A DNA stretch of 64,000 bases from Pelistega sp. (GTDB taxonomy: Bacteria > Pseudomonadota > Gammaproteobacteria > Burkholderiales > Burkholderiaceae_B). Location: contig JAUNUI010000001.1 of assembly GCA_030538255.1 (NCBI GenBank), positions 124,001-188,000 on the forward strand, read 5' to 3'. Position 1 is the first letter of the stretch. Every line of letters begins with the position of its first letter. Under the pieces are notes generated by a model. The model searched no databases, was not told the origin of the DNA, and saw only the letters and a program-made list of their open reading frames with translations. Shown here in pieces: positions 18,707-30,218 of the stretch. The translations under genes were made by a program, and so were the position numbers.

Positions 18707-19435
18707 TTAAAATATGCCATCAAATGCAAAATCGGCACTAATTCCTACAATCAAGGCGCCAGCAAATATAGCAATTCCAGCGCATACAGGCATAGTGGCG
18801 GTACAAATACCAGCAGCGATCACATAATTACCAACGAAATAACCACCAGCTGCACTTGCAGCAGCCAAGGTTATATGTTTTGCAGCTTCACGCAGTTTAT
18901 TCTCTGCTTGCACAATTTCATAGATTGCGATAGCAATGGAGATGATAAATAGTCCTTTTCCATATTTACCATAAATTTGGGCTTGTGTGTTAGCTACTGT
19001 ATTGCTTTTTCCACTAGCTTCAATAATTGCAGTGTGAACTTCATCTATCTGTAGGTTATTTAGTGTGGTAAAAGATTGTTTAAAAAGTTGATCCGCTTTT
19101 TTATTTTGGATTTCTTCAAATGGTCGTCCAGTTTTTTTCATTTGTTCTGCGAAAAGCCGAAGTAGCGGACTTGTCTTAAGTCTTCCTACCTCAAGTAGCT
19201 GGTTTCTAAGGAAGTTGGCTTTTATTGCTCCTTGCTCTGGTGACAGAACTCCAAGGCGCACTGCATCTTTGAGTTCATTAGACATTTTTTTAATATTTTG
19301 TCCGTACATAAGACGAGTATTTGAGTCTTGAATTAACATCATAGAAAATGTAAATGCTTCGGTTTCCAGCATTGTTAAAGAGTGCTCAAAGAATTTTAGT
19401 TGAGCAGCGGTATCAACGTTTGCTTGTTTATCCAT
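18707..19435 (-). CDS. Putative pore-forming type VI effector (glycine-zipper hydrophobic C-terminus)
   Basis: 242 residues. About 150 mostly helical, polar residues are followed by YGKYGKGLFIISIAIAIYEI, a helix AENKLREAAKHITLAAASAA, and a hydrophobic Gly/Ala-rich end, GGYFVGNYVIAAGICTATMP through AGIAIFAGALIVGISADFAF. I recognise this order (GKGL..SIAIS.Y.I..AENK..A...GG..G......A..C....PVC..IG.F.GG) from C-terminal domains of effectors linked to VgrG/Rhs proteins that are thought to form membrane pores. There is no signal peptide or PAAR domain, so it would be a cargo effector. The island is A+T-rich and flanked by a trhO duplication. Activity is inferred, not shown. Confidence 0.65.
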   Translation of the reverse strand: MDKQANVDTAAQLKFFEHSLTMLETEAFTFSMMLIQDSNTRLMYGQNIKKMSNELKDAVRLGVLSPEQGAIKANFLRNQLLEVGRLKTSPLLRLFAEQMKKTGRPFEEIQNKKADQLFKQSFTTLNNLQIDEVHTAIIEASGKSNTVANTQAQIYGKYGKGLFIISIAIAIYEIVQAENKLREAAKHITLAAASAAGGYFVGNYVIAAGICTATMPVCAGIAIFAGALIVGISADFAFDGIF

Positions 19436-19595
19436 AGAAAGCTACAGAGATGTGGTGGTTAAAAAGTTTTAAGGCTTAGGGCTTATAGTCTATTAAACTC
19501 TAAATTATTAATATTACTAGGGCATGACAAACAAAGAAAATACATGCATTACCCGATCTCTTATAATATAATCTCAGCCTCAATTTCATGAAAAA

Positions 19596-19760
19596 GCGCA
19601 CTTTCGTGAGCGTCAATGCCAAGTCGATTTAGCGGAAAAACGTCATGAGGACCATCTTGGTGCAAAAATGCAAGAGCATATTGCTAAGCGTCGCCAAGAG
19701 AAACTTGATGAAAAACAAAGGCTTAGAGAATTAAATACGCAAAATACGTGCAAACCCTAG
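19596..19760 (+). pseudogene. Displaced 3' end of trhO (direct repeat copy 2)
   Basis: Bases 19596-19742 repeat 18135-18281. Read in the trhO frame this gives [19 protein letters not shown] and continues to RELNTQNTCKP with a TAG stop at 19758-19760. There is no start or body, so it is a remnant, probably the original trhO end displaced when the island arrived. A good terminator follows at 19901-19940. Confidence 0.85.
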
Positions 19761-19900
19761 GTGATTTTTTTACACATTTAATACATAATAGAAACATATA
19801 AGGCGAGGAGACATACTCGAGGAGACAGCTCTAATAGAATACGAATAGTAACTATCTGAGCAATATACTGAAGTGCTAAGCACTCGAATAATAAGTAAAC

Positions 19901-19942
19901 AAAAACAGCGATTAACTAGAAACTAGCTAATCGCTGTTTTTT
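19901..19942 (+). terminator. Intrinsic terminator, likely the ancestral trhO terminator
   Basis: AAAAACAGCGATTAACTA (19901-19918) pairs, with one mismatch, with TAGCTAATCGCTGTTTTT (19923-19940) around a GAAA loop, followed by T residues. It is downstream of the displaced trhO end and is now cut off from intact trhO by the island. Confidence 0.8.
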
Positions 19943-19977
19943 ATTGCTGTTTTTTAATTGGGCGGTGATTTTCCAAG

Positions 19978-20021
19978 GACAGGCGTCGGCAGAATGCACG
20001 ACAGGCGTCGGTAGAATGTAC
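19978..20021. repeat. Two tandem copies of a 22-bp repeat
   Basis: GACAGGCGTCGGCAGAATGCAC (19978-19999) is followed directly by GACAGGCGTCGGTAGAATGTAC (20000-20021). The units differ in two bases. It lies in the gap before the DUF441 gene; nearby, TTAGCYAAGAGC also occurs twice (20024 and 20089). Confidence 0.75.
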
Positions 20022-20118
20022 CTTAGCTAAGAGCCTTATTTACGCCCTTAGTCTACGACAAGTCTCGTCAATTCACCATCACTGTGTCTTAGCCAAGAGC
20101 TGCATTTGCTCCATTAGG

Positions 20119-20569
20119 CTACTGCTTACCCACCAATAAAGATAAAATCCCAGCAGCAATTAAGGGGCCCACAGGCACGCCACGAAATACCGATACCCCG
20201 ATAATCGTACCCACTAACAGACCCGTAACAATGGTTGGTTGCGATGACATTAAGCCCACTCCACGACCACCCAGCCAAGCCACAATAACACCAACCACCA
20301 CTGCAGCCATCAGTTTCCAGTCGAGGAATAAGGTCTTAATCTCAGGTAATTTGATCGTACCCGCAACGAGCGGACTTAAGACACCAATAGTCAGAATAAT
20401 AATGCCTATCGTTAAGCCATATTTACTCACCCAAGGCAAGTAAGTCGATAGCGCTGTCTGCTGCATAATCAACAAAACACAAGCGGAAATCGTCACCGCA
20501 CTATTGTGACTAATAAGACCCAAAGCAATTAGAACGAAGAGTAAACCTGCAACCGCATCAAAATGAAAA

Positions 20570-20577
<8 letters not shown>
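20119..20577 (-). CDS. DUF441 (YeaL-like) inner-membrane protein
   Basis: 152 residues from ATG 20577, which overlaps the smr stop by 8 bases; a longer frame to 20610 would overlap more and has no better ribosome site. It is almost wholly hydrophobic, with four to five membrane segments. [37 protein letters not shown] and [12 protein letters not shown] are the usual DUF441 blocks. The function of the family is unknown. It is translationally coupled to smr. Confidence 0.88.
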
Positions 20578-22238
<1,661 letters not shown>

Positions 22239-22285
22239 TTAAGACTATTGTATTTAGTCTATAATACAGAAGACCTCCATTATAA

Positions 22286-24661
22286 ATGAGTTTTATGGCA
22301 CGAAGTACAAATACCTCTCCAAGTCGCGCAGGGCGCAATACTAAAAACCGCCAAGAAAGCGATCCAAGTAATAGTCGTTTAGTCTCCATGTTCAGCGAAG
22401 CCAAGTGGTTTATTTATGCCGTGGTTGCCATCGCATTAGCTGTTTTATTGGCGACTTGGCATGCGAGCGACCCAGGTTGGGTGAGCACCACATCCTCTGG
22501 CGGTACCATACAGAATCGCCTCGGCGTACTCGGTGCCTATGCGGCTGACGTCCTCCTGTATCTATTTGGCATGTCAGTATGGTGGTTGGTGATTTTATTG
22601 CTCCAACGGATGTGGGTTGGCTATCGTCGTATGATAAAGCGTATTGTCCTGGATCCCGATCTTGCCCTGCCACGCGTCCATTGGGAGCAGGGTTTAGGCT
22701 TTGTGATGGTGTTTTTAGGCTCCATGGGCATCGAATCAACGCAATTGCGCCATCTTGAAATTGGTTTGCCAGGCGGACCTGGTGGTGTACTAGGGCAACT
22801 TTTTTCAAATAATTTGAACACTTTAATAGGACCTGCTCCTGCTGCGCTCTTATTAATTGCTTTTGTCTTACTCGGTTTAAGCCTCTTTTTGAACTTCTCT
22901 TGGTTGGGACTCGCAGAGAAAATCGGTATGGCCATCCAGAAATGTATTCAGTTAATTTCTGGCCTGAAGGTTGAGCGCGAAGATCGCCGTATTGGGGAAA
23001 AAGCCGCTGAAGAGCGGGTTGAAGTAGTCGTTGCTCAGAAAGAACAATTACCCGTGCACGAAACCCCAATTCGTATTGAACCTGCGATTATGCAAGTCAA
23101 GCCATCACAGCGCGTGGAAAAAGAAAAGCAAATCACCTTATTTACCCCTGTCGCCAGTGGTGAGGCGGAATTGCCAACTTTAGATTTATTAGATCCACCG
23201 TCGAAGAATATTGAAACCGTGGCACCAGAGACGATTGAATATAATTCGCGTTTAATTGAAGTGAAGTTACGCGAGTTTGGTGTGCAGGTGACGGTTGTGG
23301 CCGCTCAAGCGGGCCCGGTCATTACGCGTTATGAAATTGAACCCGCTACAGGCGTTAAGGGTAGTCAGATTGTTAACCTCAGTAAGGACTTGGCGCGTGC
23401 CTTAAGTTTGGTACGTCTGCGTGTTGTAGAAACGATTCCAGGCAAGAACTTAATGGGCATCGAGTTACCTAACCCACGCCGTCAGATGGTAAACCTATGC
23501 GAGATTGTTGGTTCTGAAGCTTATCATAATAGTGCGTCACAAGTGACCATGGTTTTGGGTAAGGACATTGCTGGTAATCCAGTCGTAGCGGACCTCGCCA
23601 AGATGCCGCACCTATTGGTAGCGGGCACCACAGGCTCAGGTAAATCAGTCGGTATTAATGCCATGATTATGTCCTTGGTGTACAAGTCTGATGCAAGCCA
23701 AGTACGCCTTATCTTAATTGACCCCAAGATGCTAGAGATGAGCATATACGAAGGTATTCCTCATCTTCTTGCCCCCGTCGTGACCGATATGCGTCAAGCG
23801 GCGAATGCTTTGAATTGGTGTGTTGCCGAGATGGAGCGACGTTATAAGCTCTTAAGTAAGATGGGCGTTCGTAATATAGCAGGTTATAACACGAAGATTC
23901 GTGAAGCTGAGAAGAAGGGCGAGAAAATCCCGAATCCTTTTTCACTGACACCAGAGAGTCCTGAACCGCTTGAGACCTTACCAATGATTGTGGTGATCAT
24001 TGACGAGTTAGCTGACCTGATGATGGTGGCTGGCAAGAAGATTGAAGAATTAATTGCGCGCTTAGCGCAGAAAGCGCGTGCTGCAGGAATTCACTTGATT
24101 CTTGCCACGCAACGCCCAAGCGTGGACGTGATTACGGGTTTAATTAAGGCCAATATTCCTACTCGTATTGCTTTCCAAGTCTCCTCGAAAATCGACTCTC
24201 GCACGATTCTGGATCAGATGGGTGCTGAATCCCTTTTAGGTCAAGGTGATATGCTTTATATGCCACCTGGCAGCGGCTTACCCCAACGCGTGCATGGCGC
24301 TTTTGTCAGTGATGACGAAGTGCATCGCGTTGTTGAGTTCCTGAAAGAACAAGGAGAGCCAGATTATATCGAAGGTATTCTCGAAGGAGGGGTGGCAGGC
24401 GCAGACTCCGTCGATGGCATAGGTGGTTTTGGTGGCGGTACGGCCGACCAAGAAAGCGACCCACTTTATGATCAAGCGGTGGAGATCGTCTTGCGCACCC
24501 GTAAAGCCTCTATCTCCTCTGTACAGCGCCACTTGCGGATTGGCTATAACCGTGCAGCTCGCCTATTAGAGCAGATGGAGGTAGCAGGATTGGTCTCACC
24601 GATGCAACCGAATAATAATCGTGAAGTACTTGCGCCCGCAGGGCCAAGTGCGGATGATTAA
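22286..24661 (+). CDS. ftsK: DNA translocase FtsK
   Basis: 791 residues. It anchors at the septum and pumps the chromosome terminus during division. The N-terminus has about four membrane segments (residues 35-215) and a charged linker shorter than in E. coli FtsK. The motor has Walker [14 protein letters not shown] and Walker [13 protein letters not shown]. The C-terminal gamma winged helix ([18 protein letters not shown]...[16 protein letters not shown]) that reads KOPS sites is intact. The size, about 790, is usual for betaproteobacterial FtsK. Two starts are possible (22286 and 22295). A partly overlapping frame on the other strand is a shadow. Confidence 0.96.
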   Translation: MSFMARSTNTSPSRAGRNTKNRQESDPSNSRLVSMFSEAKWFIYAVVAIALAVLLATWHASDPGWVSTTSSGGTIQNRLGVLGAYAADVLLYLFGMSVWWLVILLLQRMWVGYRRMIKRIVLDPDLALPRVHWEQGLGFVMVFLGSMGIESTQLRHLEIGLPGGPGGVLGQLFSNNLNTLIGPAPAALLLIAFVLLGLSLFLNFSWLGLAEKIGMAIQKCIQLISGLKVEREDRRIGEKAAEERVEVVVAQKEQLPVHETPIRIEPAIMQVKPSQRVEKEKQITLFTPVASGEAELPTLDLLDPPSKNIETVAPETIEYNSRLIEVKLREFGVQVTVVAAQAGPVITRYEIEPATGVKGSQIVNLSKDLARALSLVRLRVVETIPGKNLMGIELPNPRRQMVNLCEIVGSEAYHNSASQVTMVLGKDIAGNPVVADLAKMPHLLVAGTTGSGKSVGINAMIMSLVYKSDASQVRLILIDPKMLEMSIYEGIPHLLAPVVTDMRQAANALNWCVAEMERRYKLLSKMGVRNIAGYNTKIREAEKKGEKIPNPFSLTPESPEPLETLPMIVVIIDELADLMMVAGKKIEELIARLAQKARAAGIHLILATQRPSVDVITGLIKANIPTRIAFQVSSKIDSRTILDQMGAESLLGQGDMLYMPPGSGLPQRVHGAFVSDDEVHRVVEFLKEQGEPDYIEGILEGGVAGADSVDGIGGFGGGTADQESDPLYDQAVEIVLRTRKASISSVQRHLRIGYNRAARLLEQMEVAGLVSPMQPNNNREVLAPAGPSADD

Positions 24662-25137
24662 TAAGCGTGGAAGATCGTTGACTAATCAAAGTGGCTGACA
24701 CATAAGGTAGGATGAAGCTTGATTAAGACGTGTGGATGATTAGGCTCGGGTCATGGGTTCGCGCTCAATCTAAGTAAATTCTGCAATTCGCTTGCTAGTG
24801 TACTTTAGCAAGTTACCCAGTCAGTTTTAAGCGCTCTCCCAAAATTAAGCAGGTAGTGAAGATCCAGAAATAATCAAGCAGTGAATGTCTAGAAAAAACA
24901 GGTAGTGAATATCAATAAATAAGCAGGCAGCGAGTATTCAGAAATAAGCAGGAAATGAATATTTAGAAATAAGCAGGCAGTGAGTATCTATAAATTAAGC
25001 ATGAATGAATGTATAGGCAAATTATAGGCAAATATTTCATCAATGACATTGTTTTTACGATTTATTAACACCTAAAACGGCAAAAATAGCTTACAAATAA
25101 GATTCGTCGCAATTGTTCTCTAAAGGATAGGCAAGCA
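24662..25137. other. Long spacer between ftsK and lolA, mostly repeat
   Basis: 476 bases with no open frame of note. From 24847 to about 25010 it holds a degenerate tandem repeat (separate entry). The lolA promoter should lie at 25020-25120; the ribosome site AAAGGATAGG is near 25122-25131. Confidence 0.6.
24847..25010. repeat. Degenerate tandem repeat, unit about 25 bp, six to seven copies
   Basis: Units starting AAGCAGGYAGTGARTATY.AGAAAT begin near 24847, 24875, 24898, 24921, 24946, 24971 and 24997. The spacing is exactly 25 in the well-kept part (24921, 24946, 24971). Copies vary by several bases, so the array is not recent. Confidence 0.75.
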
Positions 25138-25887
25138 ATGAAAAAACAAGTAATCATCAGTTCTGTGTTGTCTACAGCATTAAGTGTAGTCTTAAGTAGC
25201 ATGAGTCTAAGTGCGCATGCTCAAGGGTTTACGGTGAACAGCGATTTACTAGCTCCAGGAGCTGGTTTACAAACTGATTTAGGTGAGGTGAAATTTACTG
25301 AGATCCCTAAAGTAGTGAATACCACGAAGACTGATGCGCGCCAGCAGCTACGCGATTTCGTTAAGAATATTAAATCGGCTAGCGGCCAATTTGCCCAACA
25401 AACAGTTGGTGGTTCGAAAGCAAAACCTGCGCAATCTGGCACGTTTGCTTTTGAGCGCCCCGGTAAATTTTCCTGGAAAACGACCAAACCGTATGAGCAA
25501 AGCGTGATTTCTGATGGTAAAACCGTGTATCAGTACGATCCCGACTTAATGCAAGTCACTGAGCGCAGCACGAAAAATGCCGTAGGTGCCTCACCTGCCT
25601 CAATATTATTTGGTACAGGTAGCTTGGACGATAACTTTAACGTCAAAGTACTGCCTGAGAAAGATGGCATGGTTTGGTTGCGTGCGACCCCTAAAGTTGC
25701 CGATGCAGGTATGAGCCATATTGATATTGCTTTCGCCAATAACTTACCCGCAGAGTTACAGATTCTTGACTCTTTCGGTCAGACAACGAGCATTAAGTTG
25801 CGTAATTTTAAATCAAATGCGGCCATCTCAGCCTCAACTTTCCGCTTTACTGCCCCTAAGGGTGTGGATAGAGTGCGCTTGGATTAA
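25138..25887 (+). CDS. lolA: Outer-membrane lipoprotein carrier protein LolA
   Basis: 249 residues. The signal peptide is cleaved after AHA (VLSSMSLSAHA-QGF). The periplasmic LolA carries lipoproteins from the LolCDE complex to LolB. The core QLRDFVKNIKSASGQFAQQT, GTFAFERPGKFSWKTTKPYEQ and VSDGKTVYQYDPDLMQVT-like block (here ISDGKTVYQYDPDLMQVT) are characteristic. A stretch of about 30 residues between the signal peptide and the core is longer than in E. coli LolA. It is followed after 124 bases by rarA, the common ftsK-lolA-rarA order of proteobacteria. Confidence 0.94.
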   Translation: MKKQVIISSVLSTALSVVLSSMSLSAHAQGFTVNSDLLAPGAGLQTDLGEVKFTEIPKVVNTTKTDARQQLRDFVKNIKSASGQFAQQTVGGSKAKPAQSGTFAFERPGKFSWKTTKPYEQSVISDGKTVYQYDPDLMQVTERSTKNAVGASPASILFGTGSLDDNFNVKVLPEKDGMVWLRATPKVADAGMSHIDIAFANNLPAELQILDSFGQTTSIKLRNFKSNAAISASTFRFTAPKGVDRVRLD

Positions 25888-26011
25888 TCGTAGTCCTAAT
25901 AGCAAGGCAGAGGTGCTTAGCTAACAGCGCACAAGAGTAAGGTTTCAAAGTGGCGCCTTATATTCAGGTGCTAATTTAGCGTCATACATTACGGTAGTGA
26001 CTACATCAATA

Positions 26012-27355
26012 ATGAGCCAAGGCAATCAAGACCTTTTTAGTGTTAATTTACTAGGCGCTCCCTTAGCGGAGCGCCTGCGTCCACATACTCTTGATGAGGT
26101 GGTGGGGCAGAGTCACCTGCTTGCTGAAGGTAAACCCTTGCAGGTTGCGTTCAAATCAGGTCGACCGCATTCGATGATTTTCTGGGGGCCACCTGGGGTG
26201 GGTAAGACCACTCTAGCACGCTTAATGGCCGAAGGGTTCGATGCACAGTTCATTGCTATCTCAGCTGTTCTGGGCGGGGTAAAAGATATCCGCGAGGCGG
26301 TCACGACGGCTCAACTTGCACAAGCACAAGGTCGTAAAACTATTCTTTTTGTTGATGAGGTCCACCGCTTTAATAAAGCCCAACAAGATGCATTCCTGCC
26401 CTATGTGGAGAGCGGACTATTTACCTTTATTGGTGCGACCACGGAGAATCCTTCTTTTGAGGTTAACTCTGCGCTCCTATCGCGGGCGCGAGTTTATGTC
26501 CTAGAATCCTTAAAGCCTGAAGAGCTAATGACACTGGTGGACCGTGCTCTCGACTTAGTCAATCAGACTCATAAAGAGCAGCCCTTCTCAATCAGCAATG
26601 AAGCACGAGAACAACTTGCAGAATGGGCTGATGGCGATGGACGTCGCTTAATCAATGCCGTAGAAATTGTCTTAGAATCAGCCTTGGTGGCGGGTGAGAC
26701 AAGCATCAATACCGAATGGCTAGAGCGTTCGCTGTCACAGAATTTGCGACGCTTCGATAAGGGTGGTGATGCCTTTTACGATCAAATCAGTGCTTTGCAT
26801 AAATCTGTGCGTGGTTCGAACCCTGATGCCGCCCTTTATTGGTTGACCCGCATGCTGGATGGTGGCGCCGATGCCAAGTACCTCTCGCGCCGTATCGTGC
26901 GTATGGCTTGGGAAGATATTGGTTTAGCGGATCCACGCGCCATGCAAATTGCCAATGATGCGGCGAGTACATACGAGCGACTTGGCAGCCCGGAAGGGGA
27001 GTTAGCCCTGGCGCAGGCAGTGATTTATTTAGCCGTTGCTGCCAAGAGTAACGCGGGCTATATGGCCTACAATCAAGCTAAGGCGTTCGTTAAGCAAGAT
27101 AAATCAAGAACGGTGCCGATACATCTACGTAATGCACCGACTAAACTGATGAAAGAGCTTGGTCATGGACATGCCTATCGTTATGCCCATGATGAGCCTA
27201 ACGCTTATGCCGCAGGGGAGAATTATTTCCCAGAAGGTATTCAAGAGCCCGGGTGGTATCAGCCTGTACCAAGAGGTTTAGAGCTGAAGATTGGTGAAAA
27301 ATTAGCACAGCTTAAGCGCTGGGATAGCGCAGCGAAGAACTCATCGAAGTCTTAA
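26012..27355 (+). CDS. rarA: Replication-associated recombination protein A (AAA+ ATPase)
   Basis: 447 residues from ATG 26012; a GTG 15 bases upstream (25997) is an alternative and neither has a strong ribosome site. RarA (MgsA) acts at stalled replication forks. [20 protein letters not shown] is the family opening; Walker A is [12 protein letters not shown], Walker [19 protein letters not shown], sensor [21 protein letters not shown]. The C-terminal MgsA region has [20 protein letters not shown] and [16 protein letters not shown]. It follows ftsK and lolA in conserved order. Confidence 0.95.
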   Translation: MSQGNQDLFSVNLLGAPLAERLRPHTLDEVVGQSHLLAEGKPLQVAFKSGRPHSMIFWGPPGVGKTTLARLMAEGFDAQFIAISAVLGGVKDIREAVTTAQLAQAQGRKTILFVDEVHRFNKAQQDAFLPYVESGLFTFIGATTENPSFEVNSALLSRARVYVLESLKPEELMTLVDRALDLVNQTHKEQPFSISNEAREQLAEWADGDGRRLINAVEIVLESALVAGETSINTEWLERSLSQNLRRFDKGGDAFYDQISALHKSVRGSNPDAALYWLTRMLDGGADAKYLSRRIVRMAWEDIGLADPRAMQIANDAASTYERLGSPEGELALAQAVIYLAVAAKSNAGYMAYNQAKAFVKQDKSRTVPIHLRNAPTKLMKELGHGHAYRYAHDEPNAYAAGENYFPEGIQEPGWYQPVPRGLELKIGEKLAQLKRWDSAAKNSSKS

Positions 27356-27782
27356 TGTTGAGAAGTGCTGATTTGTGAGCATGAGTATCAGAGCGAGATA
27401 GTGTAAAAGTATTCATATTTACAACACTTGACACTTAAATGCTTATTTAAATTGTAAAACAATATTTCTTATATCGAAATCTTATTCAATTTCTTTTTTT
27501 AAATCAATGACTTAAATTTATTTAAGATTAATTATTTAGAATCCAATATGAATTGTCACTCTTCTGTCATGCGCCATCGTTACACTCAGTTTTAGTTGAA
27601 TTCTATGATTGAGTTTTTAAGCGTGGCAGAATCTCATATATCTACGCCATTATTCTTTGCGTTCTTATTGCACTCGTATTGCACTCCTTATCAAGCATAG
27701 AAGCCATTCATCTCATCTAACAAATATTTCAAGCGCATATGGCGACGAGTGTAAGCTTGCGGCGTATGAAGAGGGAGCTACC
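27356..27782. other. A+T-rich spacer upstream of vgrG
   Basis: 427 bases without a gene. It is clearly A+T-richer than the flanking rarA gene. A TTGACA hexamer lies at 27428-27433 but has only a poor -10 element behind it. The open frame of vgrG extends into the end of this spacer (to 27657) without a ribosome site. Confidence 0.5.
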
Positions 27783-30218
27783 ATGGATATTCTTAACGAC
27801 GTATTTACCCGTCCAGTGATTGCGCATACGCATCTACCTGGCGTCCTGCACTTTTTAAGTATGAAGGGCAAGGAAGGGCTATCACAATTGTATTCCTTCG
27901 AAGTGGAATTAGTGGCCAAGACCTATATGTTGGATTGTCGTGATGCGCTCGGCAAGAGCATGACCTTACAGGTAGAAACTGAGGGTGGTATTCCTCGCTT
28001 TATGCACGGCGTGATTACCAAGTTTGAGTTAATTGGTCGTGAGATGGTGAACTCGCAATATTATATTTATAAGGCAACTCTCAGCCCTTTGTTATGGTAT
28101 GCCACCTTGAATAAGGAATACCAAATCTTCCAGAATATGACCGTACCCGAGATTATCCAGAAAGTACTGGGTGAGTATGGCATGGAGATTGAGATGGATT
28201 TCCGTCATATGCGCTATCGCAACTGGGAATATTGCGTGCAATATGATGAGACGGACTTCGACTTCGTGAGTCGCTTAATGGAGCACGAGGGTATGTATTA
28301 CTGGTTCAAGATGCTTAAGGGTAAACATACCCTTGTCATTACGGACCGTAACACGACACATAAAGACTATGCGGGTTACGAAGTCTTCACTTTCTTAGAT
28401 AAGAATGAACATGTGCGTGGTGTGGAGGAATTTGTCTCTGAATGGCAAGTAGCCACTGAGATTGCCTCAGGTACCTACTCAACCGATGATTATGACTTTA
28501 GAAAATCACGTGCCTCAATTAATGCCTTTGATAGCTTAGGGACTGAAGCCACCGTGGGTAATAATGAAATCTACGAATGGATGGGCGGCTATGTTGAGCC
28601 TGAGGACGGTGAATATTACTCATTAGTACGTCACGAAGAGTTACGCGTTGAACGGGATATTATCAGTGGTGAAACCAATATCCGCGCTGTTAAGCCAGGC
28701 CGTACCTTCACCTTACGCAACCATCCACGCCATAAAGAAAATAAGAAATACCTATTAATTTCTGCCGAATACGATATGCAGGTGGCGGGCTATTCGACCG
28801 GTACGGATCGTGAAGATCACTTTGCCATTAAGTTTAAAGCTTTGCCGATTGAGACCCAGTTTCGCAAGAAGCGTGAAACCCCGAAACCGAAAACCTATGG
28901 CCCACAGACTGCGAAGGTGGTGGGTCCCGCAGGACAAGAAATCTGGACCGATAAGTTTGCACGTGTAAAAGTACAATTCCATTGGGACCGTTACGGCACC
29001 AATGATGAGAACAGCTCATGCTGGATTCGCGTATCGAGTCCTTGGGCGGGTACAGGTTTTGGTGGTCTACAGATTCCGCGTATTGAAGATGAAGTGGTGG
29101 TTGACTTTATTGGTGGTAACCCAGATCGCCCAATTATCATCGGTCGTGTCTACAATGATATGCATATGCCCATGGTTGATCTGCCTGCTAAGGCCCACAC
29201 CAGCGGCTTTAGAAGTAAATCAATTTATGGTGATACGCATCAAGAGAATCATTTCTTGATGATTGATGAATTAGGTAAAGAGTTGGTTGACCTGCGCGCG
29301 CAATATGATATGTTGGTTGAAGTCATTAATAATCTGACGGTTAAAGTTGGTAATAATGTCTCGACGACAATTGGAGGAGATGAGACACGTGTGGTAGGCA
29401 GAACCCGTACCACTACAATTAAGGGACATGAGCTTGAGAAATTTAAGGATGGCGTCACCAGTTTAATTACTTCAGCTGGCCTGTACAATGAGATCGTGGG
29501 AGGCGTGGAGCGACATGTAAAAGATGGCAATATCTATACCTTAGAAGGTAATAATATTGAGACGATTAATAAGGGCTCGGAAACCTACAAAATTACGGAT
29601 GGTGGTCGAACCGTAGAAATTAAAGGTACAGAGACTTACAAAATTACTTCAGGTGGAAGAGACACTAACATTAAGAGTGCAGTCAAAGACACATTCCAGG
29701 ATACTTGGACACAGGATATTAAGGGGAAAGTCGACCAGACCTATAAGTCAGGCAAAGATGAAAAGGTAACATCGGGTGGTGTGACGGAAACATATACGGG
29801 CAATCATAAAAAAGATGTCGATGGTGAAGTCTTACATACTTCGACTGGTAAGTGGCATACGTCGACGAATGGCGATTCAACTTATATAAAAATGGAAGGT
29901 GCGAACATAGAAATTTTCTCTGACGCAAAAATTCATTTGAAATCAAATGATGTGAAAATTGAAGATAATACGCATTGGAGCAAGGGGTTTTATAAGTTGG
30001 ATACTTATATATATGTAGGTATTGCTCGTGGAGTTGAGACGAAGGGTGTTGGCATCGAGAAAAAATTAGCGGGTTCGGTATCTACCTATTACGGCAAAAA
30101 ACTAGATATTGGTTTTCATAAAACAGATGTTAAGATGATTGAAGTGAAAAACACGGGTAAACAGATCCAATGGGGTGGGATGAAGACTATAGGAAAAATT
30201 ATGATTTTAGTTCTATAA
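27783..30218 (+). CDS. vgrG: Type VI secretion spike protein VgrG (TssI)
   Basis: 811 residues from ATG 27783 with GAGGGAG just upstream; the frame opens earlier, but that part is not typical. VgrG trimers tip the T6SS tube. The gp27-like part covers about residues 1-370 (AHTHLPGVLHFLSMKGKEGL, YCVQYDETDFDFVSRLMEHE); the gp5 OB-fold is at about 376-465 (VGPAGQEIWTDKFARVKVQF, WAGTGFGGLQIPRIEDEVVV). A beta-helix needle of short repeats (VKVGNNVSTTIGGDETRVVG and on) runs to about 725. The last 83 residues are unlike the needle and may be an effector-docking tail. No other T6SS structural gene is in the window, so it is an orphan vgrG. Confidence 0.95.
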   Translation: MDILNDVFTRPVIAHTHLPGVLHFLSMKGKEGLSQLYSFEVELVAKTYMLDCRDALGKSMTLQVETEGGIPRFMHGVITKFELIGREMVNSQYYIYKATLSPLLWYATLNKEYQIFQNMTVPEIIQKVLGEYGMEIEMDFRHMRYRNWEYCVQYDETDFDFVSRLMEHEGMYYWFKMLKGKHTLVITDRNTTHKDYAGYEVFTFLDKNEHVRGVEEFVSEWQVATEIASGTYSTDDYDFRKSRASINAFDSLGTEATVGNNEIYEWMGGYVEPEDGEYYSLVRHEELRVERDIISGETNIRAVKPGRTFTLRNHPRHKENKKYLLISAEYDMQVAGYSTGTDREDHFAIKFKALPIETQFRKKRETPKPKTYGPQTAKVVGPAGQEIWTDKFARVKVQFHWDRYGTNDENSSCWIRVSSPWAGTGFGGLQIPRIEDEVVVDFIGGNPDRPIIIGRVYNDMHMPMVDLPAKAHTSGFRSKSIYGDTHQENHFLMIDELGKELVDLRAQYDMLVEVINNLTVKVGNNVSTTIGGDETRVVGRTRTTTIKGHELEKFKDGVTSLITSAGLYNEIVGGVERHVKDGNIYTLEGNNIETINKGSETYKITDGGRTVEIKGTETYKITSGGRDTNIKSAVKDTFQDTWTQDIKGKVDQTYKSGKDEKVTSGGVTETYTGNHKKDVDGEVLHTSTGKWHTSTNGDSTYIKMEGANIEIFSDAKIHLKSNDVKIEDNTHWSKGFYKLDTYIYVGIARGVETKGVGIEKKLAGSVSTYYGKKLDIGFHKTDVKMIEVKNTGKQIQWGGMKTIGKIMILVL

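Noticed and set aside
18282-19595. Prophage or integrase-driven element at trhO
   Set aside because: No integrase, recombinase or phage gene lies between the repeats; only the two toxin-like genes.
27428-27460. Sigma-70 promoter for vgrG at the TTGACA hexamer
   Set aside because: The -10 region at proper spacing is poor and the distance to the vgrG start is over 300 bases.
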